This document shows, piece by piece, positions 6,129 through 11,572 of a DNA stretch of 11,572 nucleotides; position 1 is the stretch's first letter, and the number at the start of each line of letters is the position of its first letter. The stretch covers positions 1 through 11,572 of the forward strand of contig CALGGH010000138.1 in the NCBI GenBank assembly GCA_937916415.1. The letters are read 5' to 3'. The DNA comes from an uncultured Lachnospiraceae bacterium (GTDB taxonomy: Bacteria > Bacillota > Clostridia > Lachnospirales > Lachnospiraceae). The notes under the pieces were generated by a model. That model had not been told where the DNA came from, ran no database searches, and saw nothing but the letters and a program-made list of their open reading frames with translations. The position numbers and the translations under genes were made by a program.

Positions 6129-6157
6129 ATTATACTCCCCCTCTTTTATAATTTCCA
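6129..6157 (-). promoter_or_regulatory. groES-groEL sigma-A promoter
   Basis: Minus-strand TGGAAA (6152-6157), a 17-bp spacer and a perfect TATAAT (6129-6134) form a housekeeping-type promoter. Transcription should start near 6122, directly ahead of the CIRCE operator. Confidence 0.8.
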
Positions 6158-6188
6158 CCACTTTATATTTTTTTTACAAAATTTATAT

Positions 6189-6255
6189 GCTCTCCCTAAT
6201 TCATCCGTGAACTGCAACGCTCTCCCAAATTCATCCGTGAACTGCAACGCTCTCC
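6189..6255. repeat. tandem 30-bp direct repeats (2 units plus 7 bp)
   Basis: Units at 6189-6218 and 6219-6248 begin GCTCTCCC and end GTGAACTGCAAC, with one mismatch; a partial third (GCTCTCC) follows. They abut the half hairpin element at 6259. Two adjacent units without spacers exclude a CRISPR array. Confidence 0.9.
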
Positions 6256-6258
6256 TTA

Positions 6259-6360
6259 CTACGGCGAGGCTTTCTGACGCAGCTGTCGGGAAAGCAGACA
6301 AGCAAGATGATCAGATTAATTATGTCAAGCAAGATGATCAGATTAATTATTGACAGATCC
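6259..6360. mobile_element. right half of the 154-bp hairpin element, copy 3
   Basis: From CTACGGCGA (6259) to TGACAGATCC (6360) it is colinear with the right half of the full elements: removing one 27-bp internal duplication gives 75 bp, the same as 7882-7956. Its last 44 bp match copy 1 at 33 positions, and TTA follows (6361-6363) as in copy 1. The left half is absent, cut exactly at the central hairpin loop. Confidence 0.7.
6299..6352. repeat. tandem 27-bp duplication inside element copy 3
   Basis: CAAGCAAGATGATCAGATTA plus 7 further bases (6299-6325) repeats at 6326-6352 with differences only in the last two bases. It enlarges the half element and has no coding role. Confidence 0.85.
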
Positions 6361-6411
6361 TTAATCCGGCTGACGAAGGACGCATTTATCAAATGTCGCT
6401 TATTTCGGCAT

Positions 6412-6440
6412 TTCCCTATTCGCCGCTAATATGATATGAT
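6412..6440 (+). promoter_or_regulatory. possible glmM promoter
   Basis: TATGAT (6435-6440) with a poor -35 match TTCCCT (6412-6417) at 17 bp lies 40 bp before the glmM start. A second TATGAT overlaps at 6430-6435. The placement is right but the -35 box is weak. Confidence 0.35.
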
Positions 6441-6479
6441 GTTAAAAGTCATAAACTAAGGAAGAAACGGAGAAAAGCC

Positions 6480-7802
6480 ATGAAATATTTTGGGACCGAC
6501 GGCTTCAGGGGCCGCGTCAACAAGGACCTGACCGTGGAACATGCCATCAGGATCGGCCAGTACGTGGGCTGGTATTTTTCACAGGAGGGAACGGCCGGCC
6601 GAATAGTCATAGGCAAGGACACCAGACGCAGCAGCTACATGCTCGAATATGCCCTCTGCGCCGGCATCACGTCTTCGGGTGCCGACGCCTACATCATGCA
6701 CGTGACGACCACGCCCAGCGTGTCATACATAACCAAGCGCGAAAAGTTCGACTGCGGCATCATGATCACCGCCAGCCACAATCCCTACTATGACAACGGC
6801 ATCAAGATCATCGATTCCGAGGGAAACAAGATGGGCGAGGCCCTGCTGCAGGAGATCGAGGATTACATCGACGGCGTACGCACGATACCTGTAAGCGAAG
6901 ACACCGGCAAGTGCATCGACTACCTGTCGGGGCGCAACTCCTACGTCGGATACCTCGCTTCCATCCCCGAGAACAGCTTCAGGGGATACAAGATCGGACT
7001 GGACTGTGCCAACGGTGCTTCCTCCACCATCGCGAAAAACGTGTTCGCGATGCTGGGAGCCGACACCTACGTGATATCGGACCTGCCCGACGGCAAGAAC
7101 ATCAACCGCGGATGCGGCTCCACGCACATAGAGGCACTGCAGAACTTCGTGGTGGGCGAGGGACTCGACATCGGCTTTGCCTTTGACGGAGACGCCGACA
7201 GGTGCATAGCAGTCAACGAAAAGGGCGAGGTCATGGACGGCGACTACATCATATACGTCATCGCCACCATGCTCAAGAGCCAGGGCAAGCTCACCGGCAA
7301 CAAGGCCGTGATCACGGTGATGAGCAACCTGGGACTCATTAACGCCCTCAAGGCTCAGGACATAGACGTGGTCATCACGGACGTCGGCGACAAGTACGTG
7401 GCCGCCGAGATCGCCCGGAACGGCTACCGTGTGGGCGGCGAGCAGTCCGGACACATAATCCTGTCCAAATATGCAAACACCGGTGACGGGATCCTGACGG
7501 CCATCATACTGACCGAGATACTCGTGCAGAAAAAGACCTTCGCCTCCGCTCTTCCGCTGGGCCTCAAGATACTGCCTCAGAAGCTGCTGAACGTGGCCGT
7601 GACCGACAAGGACCGCATCATGGAGAGTCCGAAGATTCAGGAGTACATCGAGGAAACCAACAGGAAGCTGGACGGCACGGGTCGGCTGCTCCTGCGCAAG
7701 TCCGGTACCGAGCCCCTGATCCGCATCATGGCGGAGGCCGGATCCGAAGCCGACTGCGACAGGATCATAAGCGAAGCAAAGGCCGTAGTGGACAGCATCT
7801 AA
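6480..7802 (+). CDS. glmM: phosphoglucosamine mutase GlmM
   Basis: This 440-residue cytoplasmic enzyme converts glucosamine-6-phosphate to glucosamine-1-phosphate, feeding UDP-GlcNAc synthesis for peptidoglycan. It belongs to the alpha-D-phosphohexomutase family. The N-terminus has KYFGTDGFRGRVN. The phosphoserine loop ITASHNP has catalytic S99. The Mg2+ loop is DGDADR (236-241), the sugar-binding loop is GGEQSGH (319-325), and the phosphate-binding loop is RKSGTEPLIRI (406-416). Length is normal and all four domains are present. GGAG lies about 9 nt before the ATG. The stop codon TAA (7800-7802) also serves as the left target duplication of a 154-bp hairpin element, so the coding sequence is intact. 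It appears to be transcribed alone. Confidence 0.98.
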   Translation: MKYFGTDGFRGRVNKDLTVEHAIRIGQYVGWYFSQEGTAGRIVIGKDTRRSSYMLEYALCAGITSSGADAYIMHVTTTPSVSYITKREKFDCGIMITASHNPYYDNGIKIIDSEGNKMGEALLQEIEDYIDGVRTIPVSEDTGKCIDYLSGRNSYVGYLASIPENSFRGYKIGLDCANGASSTIAKNVFAMLGADTYVISDLPDGKNINRGCGSTHIEALQNFVVGEGLDIGFAFDGDADRCIAVNEKGEVMDGDYIIYVIATMLKSQGKLTGNKAVITVMSNLGLINALKAQDIDVVITDVGDKYVAAEIARNGYRVGGEQSGHIILSKYANTGDGILTAIILTEILVQKKTFASALPLGLKILPQKLLNVAVTDKDRIMESPKIQEYIEETNRKLDGTGRLLLRKSGTEPLIRIMAEAGSEADCDRIISEAKAVVDSI

Positions 7803-7956
7803 GGCACTGTAAATAAATAACTTCATAAAGATTCGCAGACTGGATTTTCATGTGCAAGGCGGAGGAAGGAGTCGTAGCGGGCTACGGCGACTGACGACAA
7901 CGCAGTCACATGGAAATTCAGACAAGCAGATTAGGAAGTTATTTGTTTACGGTGCC
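7803..7956. mobile_element. 154-bp MITE-like hairpin element, copy 2
   Basis: The ends GGCACTGTAAATAAATAACT (left) and AGTTATTTGTTTACGGTGCC (right) are inverted repeats with two G-T wobble positions, flanked by TAA (7800-7802 and 7957-7959). Inside, TGGATTTTCATGTG (7841-7854) pairs with CACATGGAAATTCA (7907-7920), and CGTAG/CTACG flank a CGGG loop. It has exactly the same length as copy 1. It lies directly behind the glmM stop codon, so the glmM transcript may end in this long stem. Confidence 0.85.
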
Positions 7957-7985
7957 TAAGATGAGACTGATTAAATCATCGTACC

Positions 7986-8021
7986 AAAAATATAAGGGGA
8001 CGGTTCCCGCGAACCGTCCCC
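7986..8021 (-). terminator. intrinsic terminator behind the GGDEF gene
   Basis: GGGGACGGTTC and GAACCGTCCCC form a perfect 11-bp stem (7996-8021) with a CCGC loop. On the minus strand TTATATTTTT follows, and the stem starts 6 bp after the stop of the GGDEF-like gene. It may also stop plus-strand glmM transcripts, where GATTTATT follows. Confidence 0.85.
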
Positions 8022-8027
8022 GATTTA

Positions 8028-8951
8028 TTAAAACGACTGCATTCTTTCCATATATTCAGCGGAATTCTTGATCTCCAGCTTGTTCTCCAGACAGAGATAT
8101 TCAGCATCGGAAATCTTGTCTGATATGCTCTCCTCGACGTTTTCCTTAAAGGCAAGTCCAGCCGCTATCGAAGGCCTGACGTAAGGATCCTCACAGGAAT
8201 CGCACCTGGACCGGATCCGGCTGACGTAATCCTCGGCTTCCCCGTCTGCCGGCATGGTGATCAGTATCACGAACACGTCGCCGTCGGTGCGGCCTATCAC
8301 GTATTCAGGCTTGGCCTCTTCCTTCAGTATTCCGGCCACCGTCCTGATCAGGCGGTCGGAACCCTCGTCGCCCAGCTTGTCGTTGTGCAGCTTCCAGTCA
8401 TTGATGTTGGCTTCAACCACGGCCACTGGCGCTATCTCCGACCTGTCGATTATGGCCGCGCGCTTTTCAAAATACGTGGCATTCAGGACCCCTGTCAGCG
8501 GATCCTCCTTTTCCTGCCCGGACCTGCGCTCCTCCGAAGGCTTCAGGCTGCGCTCGAGCTCATCCACGTATATGGATGACTCGCGGTATCCGTATGCCTG
8601 CTCGCCCAGATAGGACAAAAGCGACACCGTATCCTCGATCAGCTCGCGGATCGCCCCTGCCTCCGACGGGTCGATCGATTCCTCCTTGACGTACAGATGA
8701 GCGATCGTGCGTCCCTGAACCCTGATCTTGTAACCGGGATCGTTCACCACGTCCAGGCTGAAACGTGAAAATTCACCCACGACGACCTCTTTTTCGCCGT
8801 GCCTGTCAGTCAGCATCAGTTCCAGCCCATGGGACTGCGCGAGATGCCTCAGGAAGCCAAACACGCGGCTTGCGCCGTACAGCGTGTCAAGCGAGTAATT
8901 CTTAATGTTTTCAGATAGTCTCTGGTCAAAAGAAATGGTATTGTATGCCAT
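8028..8951 (-). CDS. degenerate GGDEF-domain protein, probably inactive
   Basis: Residues about 150-300 of this 307-residue protein fold like a diguanylate cyclase GGDEF domain. DPLTGVLN (150-157) is the classic opening, and NINDWKLHND (182-191) replaces the usual DIDxFKxxND. The signature is DGDVF (223-227) in place of GGDEF. Both metal-site Asp in the first motif are Asn and the signature Glu is Val, so it should not make c-di-GMP; it may bind a nucleotide or act as a scaffold. Residues 1-130 look like a small alpha/beta sensor domain, perhaps GAF-like, followed by a short helical linker; no membrane helix is present. It starts 7 bp behind the NYN-LOTUS gene, with AGGGA before the ATG, and is followed by a terminator, so the two form one operon. 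Confidence 0.85.
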   Translation of the reverse strand: MAYNTISFDQRLSENIKNYSLDTLYGASRVFGFLRHLAQSHGLELMLTDRHGEKEVVVGEFSRFSLDVVNDPGYKIRVQGRTIAHLYVKEESIDPSEAGAIRELIEDTVSLLSYLGEQAYGYRESSIYVDELERSLKPSEERRSGQEKEDPLTGVLNATYFEKRAAIIDRSEIAPVAVVEANINDWKLHNDKLGDEGSDRLIRTVAGILKEEAKPEYVIGRTDGDVFVILITMPADGEAEDYVSRIRSRCDSCEDPYVRPSIAAGLAFKENVEESISDKISDAEYLCLENKLEIKNSAEYMERMQSF

Positions 8952-8958
8952 GTTTCCC

Positions 8959-9921
8959 TCAATCCTCCAGCGTGGCTATGGCGTTGTTGTTGTCATCCCG
9001 ATAGACGGAAACTCCGTCTATGTTGGACACGAACTTGCCAAACTGATTGTATCCGTAATGCTTGGGGTTGAAGCCCTCAAACTTCTCATGAACCTTGTTG
9101 GACAGGTCTCCCATCTCATATGGCTTCTGGAAAAGCAGGCTCCTGATGAACTGATTGACCTCCAGTTCCTCTATGTCAGGCGTCTTCATCTTGACGTAGA
9201 CCGTGGACTCCTCCTGCACTACCTGGAAGTCCTTCATGCTCTCGATGAACTTGCGTATCGAAGTGAAGCCATAGTTGCGCTCGTCAAAGTCGGTGTACTG
9301 CCTCTGCAGCGTCGACTTGATGCCTCCGAGGCCGGCCCTGTCGTCCTCCTTGCCTATGAGGTCCAGTATGGCCTGGCGGATCTCCTCGATCGGAGTGATC
9401 GTGCCCTTGTCGTCATCCTCGTCATAGGCGCTTACGGCCTTCTTTCCCTTTTTGCCAGGTGCCTGCTTGGTGACCACGGCATCCAGGTCATCGGAAAAGA
9501 TCTTTTCGAGGTTCTTGAACTCGGTGCAGGCTGCCTTCAGCGTCTTGGAGGCGTCGCTCGATCCCATGCCTATGACTTCGTATCCCGCCTCACAGAGACG
9601 GTTCACCAGCCTGGTGTAGTCGGAGTCGTTGGACACGATGCAGAACCCGTCCACGCTCCTGTTGTACAATATGTCCATCGCGTCGATGACCAGCATGATG
9701 TCAGCCGCGTTCTTGTACTTGGTGTAGTGCGGCTGCTGGATCGGCACTATGGCATATTCCAGGGCCCTGCGGTTCCACTCCTTCATGGCTGAAGAGGTGA
9801 AGTCGCCGTACATGCGCTTGTAGGTGACGTTGCCGTAGGTCTTAAGCTCGTTAAGTATGTTGCTCAGGTACTTGATGTCCGCATTCTCGGCATCAATGAG
9901 CAGTGCGTATTTTTTCTCCAT
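8959..9921 (-). CDS. NYN-domain nuclease with two OST-HTH/LOTUS domains
   Basis: Residues 1-145 of this 320-residue protein are an NYN (PIN-like) ribonuclease domain: ALLIDAENAD with D10, then NAADIMLVIDAMD with D74 and D80, then VSNDSDY with D99 and D101. These acidic residues form the expected metal-binding active site. A basic, disordered linker (PGKKGKK, 155-161) and an acidic stretch follow, then two LOTUS/OST-HTH units at about 177-245 and 253-312, each ending in a short beta segment. LOTUS domains bind RNA, so the protein probably cleaves or marks RNA; its targets are unknown. The start at 9921 has GGAAAGGA upstream. It sits between the sigH-like gene and the dead GGDEF gene, with which it is tightly coupled. 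Confidence 0.92.
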   Translation of the reverse strand: MEKKYALLIDAENADIKYLSNILNELKTYGNVTYKRMYGDFTSSAMKEWNRRALEYAIVPIQQPHYTKYKNAADIMLVIDAMDILYNRSVDGFCIVSNDSDYTRLVNRLCEAGYEVIGMGSSDASKTLKAACTEFKNLEKIFSDDLDAVVTKQAPGKKGKKAVSAYDEDDDKGTITPIEEIRQAILDLIGKEDDRAGLGGIKSTLQRQYTDFDERNYGFTSIRKFIESMKDFQVVQEESTVYVKMKTPDIEELEVNQFIRSLLFQKPYEMGDLSNKVHEKFEGFNPKHYGYNQFGKFVSNIDGVSVYRDDNNNAIATLED

Positions 9922-9950
9922 AAATCCTTTCCTTAAATCCGTTCATTCAT

Positions 9951-9997
9951 GATCCCTCACGATTAAGGATCTGTTACGGCTCCTAAACCTGCAGATC
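9951..9997 (-). promoter_or_regulatory. leader with two mutually exclusive stems
   Basis: On the minus strand, GATCTG (9992-9997), CAGATCC (9967-9973) and GGGATC (9951-9956) follow one another. The middle segment can pair with either the first or the last, so two alternative hairpins are possible upstream of the NYN-LOTUS operon. No T run follows, so attenuation is not shown. A TATGAT at 9999-10004 region may be a -10 box, without a good -35. Confidence 0.3.
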
Positions 9998-10023
9998 ATA
10001 CGTAAATTATCCGTTGAAAAATC

Positions 10024-10629
10024 TCATTCGTCAAGCGCGGCCTTCAGTTTGGCCCTGGCCCGCTGCAGTGCGTTGTCGGCTGATTTGGGTTCCTTGGAAA
10101 GTATGGCCGCTATGGCACTGGTCGTCAGTCCCGTCACGCGCAGCCTGAAAACGTCCCTTTCAAGGGGCGTCAGTATCTCCTCGGTCAGTCGGTTGATCTC
10201 ATCCACGGTCTCCTGGCTCATGATCAGCTTCTCAGGTTCATCCGAGGGCCTGGCCACCAGCTCATCGACCAGCTGTGACGTGCCCTCTCCGTCCGCGGCC
10301 TGCCTGTCCGCGGTCAGCGACACGTAATCATTGAGCGGAAGGTGCTTGAACCTGCCGGAAGCCTGTATGGCGTTGTATATCTGTCTCGACACGCACAGAT
10401 CCGCGAACGTGGCGAAGCTCGCGTCACGTCCGAAATCATAGTCCCGCACGGCCTTGACCAGCCCTATCATGCCCTCCTGGATCAGGTCCTGTTCGTCGCC
10501 TCCCAGGATGAACATCGCGGAAACCTTGGAACGGACCATGTTCTTGTAGCGGTCCATGATCAGCTCCACCGCGCCGACGTCGCCCTCGCGGTACGCCTCT
10601 ATGTATTGTTCATCGGTCATATTCATCAT
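10024..10629 (-). CDS. sigH: RNA polymerase sigma factor, SigH (Spo0H)-like
   Basis: This 201-residue sigma-70-family factor directs RNA polymerase to a special promoter set; in Bacilli and Clostridia SigH controls entry into stationary phase and sporulation. Region 2 is clear at residues 46-96: DLIQEGMIGLVKAVRDYDF, then FADLCVSRQIYNAIQASGRFKHLPLNDYVSL, the SigH-specific wording. Region 4 lies at about 150-197 with LTPLERDVFRLR and KSADNALQRARAKL, where the KSxDNALQR string is a SigH hallmark. Length is close to the usual 210-220. The start is uncertain: MM at 10629 or M4, and no strong ribosome binding site is visible. It lies between the exonuclease gene and the NYN-LOTUS gene on the same strand. 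Whether this host sporulates cannot be told here. Confidence 0.88.
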   Translation of the reverse strand: MMNMTDEQYIEAYREGDVGAVELIMDRYKNMVRSKVSAMFILGGDEQDLIQEGMIGLVKAVRDYDFGRDASFATFADLCVSRQIYNAIQASGRFKHLPLNDYVSLTADRQAADGEGTSQLVDELVARPSDEPEKLIMSQETVDEINRLTEEILTPLERDVFRLRVTGLTTSAIAAILSKEPKSADNALQRARAKLKAALDE

Positions 10630-10660
10630 TCAATGCATCACTTGGGTACGGTTCTCAGCA

Positions 10661-10689
10661 CCATGCACCGGGGACAGTTCCCCGCATGG
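10661..10689. repeat. hairpin between exoA and sigH-like gene
   Basis: CCATGC (10661-10666) pairs with GCATGG (10684-10689), and inside GGGGA/TCCCC close a CAGT loop, with a 3-nt ACC bulge. The GGGGACAGTTCC core matches cores at 3215 and 7996. No T run follows on the minus strand, so it is not a typical terminator; it may shape the leader of the sigma gene. Confidence 0.6.
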
Positions 10690-10706
10690 AGCAGAAACGC
10701 CCAATT

Positions 10707-11459
10707 TCACTCAAAATCAAGCTCCACCGGGCAGTGGTCCGATCCCTGTATGCCGGTATGGATCTTAGCGTCCTTCAGTCGGTTCTTCATGTCGTCTGAG
10801 GTGATGAAATAATCGATGCGCCATCCTGCGTTCCTGCTCCTGGCCCGGAAACGGTAGGACCACCAGGAATACACGTCCGCCGCATCAGGATAAAAGTACC
10901 TGAAGCTGTCTACGTATCCCGCCTCCAAAAGCCTGGTCATGCATCCCCTCTCTTCATCCGTGAATCCGGCATTGTGATGATTGGATGAGGGATTCTTGAT
11001 GTCGATCTCCTCATGCGCGACGTTTAAGTCGCCGCAGAGTATCACGGACTTCTTAGCCTTCAGTCCGTTCAGGTAGTCCAAAAAGGCAGCTTCCCAGGTC
11101 ATGCGGTAATCAAGCCTGGCCAGCTCGTTCTGCGAATTGGGCGTATAGCAGCATACCAGGAAATGATCCTCAAACTCACAGGTGATCACCCTGCCTTCAT
11201 GGTCGTGTTCATCCACGCCCATCCCATAGGTCACTTTTAAGGGCGCATGCCTGGTAAATATGGCCGTGCCGGAATATCCCTTTTTGTCCGCATAATTCCA
11301 GTACTGCTCGTATCCCGGCAGGTCTAGCTCCACCTGCCCCTCCTGGCACTTGGTCTCCTGCAGGCAAAAGGCATCCGCGTCCAGCGCCCCAAAATCCTCC
11401 ATGAAGTTCCTTCCCAATATGGCCCGCAGGCCGTTGACGTTCCATGACACGTATTTCAT
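10707..11459 (-). CDS. xth: exodeoxyribonuclease III (AP endonuclease)
   Basis: The 250-residue enzyme of the exonuclease-endonuclease-phosphatase family cuts DNA at abasic sites and trims 3' ends in base excision repair. The start MKYVSWNVNGLRA carries N7, followed by QETKCQ with metal ligand E35, YTPNSQ with Y105, GDLNVAH with D144 and N146, WRIDYF with D216, and GSDHCPVEL with D241 and H242. All catalytic residues are present and the length is normal. I chose ATG at 11459 because GGAG lies 10 nt upstream and the family starts there; an in-frame ATG at 11504 would add 15 unrelated residues. A short hairpin (11482-11496) lies in the leader. The symbol exoA is also used for Gram-positive members. 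Confidence 0.95.
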   Translation of the reverse strand: MKYVSWNVNGLRAILGRNFMEDFGALDADAFCLQETKCQEGQVELDLPGYEQYWNYADKKGYSGTAIFTRHAPLKVTYGMGVDEHDHEGRVITCEFEDHFLVCCYTPNSQNELARLDYRMTWEAAFLDYLNGLKAKKSVILCGDLNVAHEEIDIKNPSSNHHNAGFTDEERGCMTRLLEAGYVDSFRYFYPDAADVYSWWSYRFRARSRNAGWRIDYFITSDDMKNRLKDAKIHTGIQGSDHCPVELDFE

Positions 11460-11517
11460 AAGCTTACTCCGACTCTGATCCGCAGGCCGGGCCTGCATCG
11501 ACAACTACAAGATAAAT

Positions 11518-11567
11518 ATCGTAAACGCATTAAATAAATGCGTTTACGATAACTGCTCCGCAAGGAT
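11518..11567 (+). repeat. 50-bp palindrome-plus-tail repeat, copy 2
   Basis: The plus strand reads ATCGTAAACGCATT-AAATA-AATGCGTTTACGAT, a perfect 14-bp stem, then the tail AACTGCTCCGCAAGGAT. It equals the copy at 4046-4095 in inverted orientation with three differences, one in the tail and two in the palindrome centre. It lies 58 bp upstream of the exonuclease start and close to the window edge. Confidence 0.85.
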
Positions 11568-11572
11568 GCGCA

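Noticed and set aside
6189..6352. Possible CRISPR array from 30-bp and 27-bp repeats
   Set aside because: The repeats are directly adjacent pairs with no spacers and no cas genes nearby; they are tandem duplications.
6054..6353. 99-codon plus-strand frame between groES and glmM
   Set aside because: It translates the CIRCE operator, promoter and tandem repeats, and has no ribosome binding site.
6723..7826. 367-codon open frame antisense to glmM
   Set aside because: It is a shadow of GC-rich glmM codons; the product is His/Val/Gly-rich without any domain, and glmM is certain.
8905..9792. 295-codon plus-strand frame
   Set aside because: It is antisense to the well-supported NYN-LOTUS gene, with low-complexity Val/Leu-rich translation and no ribosome binding site.

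Overview
The window looks like a chromosomal segment of a Gram-positive anaerobe of the class Clostridia, most likely Lachnospiraceae-like. The evidence is protein style (GroEL, GlmM, a SigH-type sigma factor, a CarD-like protein), AGGAGG-type ribosome binding sites, and a CIRCE (HrcA) operator in front of groES-groEL. This is inference from reading; no database was searched.

Layout. Positions 1-2750 are visibly AT-richer and look like accessory, decaying DNA. They hold the N-terminal stub of a SNF2-type helicase, a tight five-gene minus-strand cluster of very small proteins (a secreted Cys/His-repeat protein, two paralogous EF-hand proteins, a two-helix membrane protein and an unknown acidic protein), the stub of a response regulator, and a 154-bp hairpin insertion element. 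Positions 2750-4100 hold an unknown 131-aa protein, a CarD-domain protein, a 47-aa plus-strand protein with a perfect Shine-Dalgarno, and a strong bidirectional terminator. Positions 4100-6160 are the heat-shock groES-groEL operon with CIRCE and promoter. Positions 6160-6480 are a repeat-rich gap. Positions 6480-7802 encode phosphoglucosamine mutase (glmM) on the plus strand, whose stop codon lies in the target duplication of a second full copy of the 154-bp element. From 7990 to the end the minus strand carries exonuclease III, a SigH-like sigma factor, an NYN nuclease with two LOTUS domains and, 7 bp behind it, a degenerate (probably catalytically dead) GGDEF protein.

Most interesting points. 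(1) A family of 154-bp elements has two full copies of identical length and one half copy. Their terminal and middle stems differ in sequence between copies but still pair within each copy, while the segments around the central hairpin stay nearly constant; each full copy is flanked by a 3-bp TTA/TAA duplication. (2) A 50-bp palindrome-plus-tail repeat occurs twice in opposite orientation, behind groEL and upstream of the exonuclease gene. (3) The five-gene cluster has two proteins with a canonical EF-hand loop at the same residues 6-17. (4) An NYN-LOTUS nuclease is coupled to a dead GGDEF protein, next to a sigH-like gene. No rRNA, tRNA or CRISPR array was seen.
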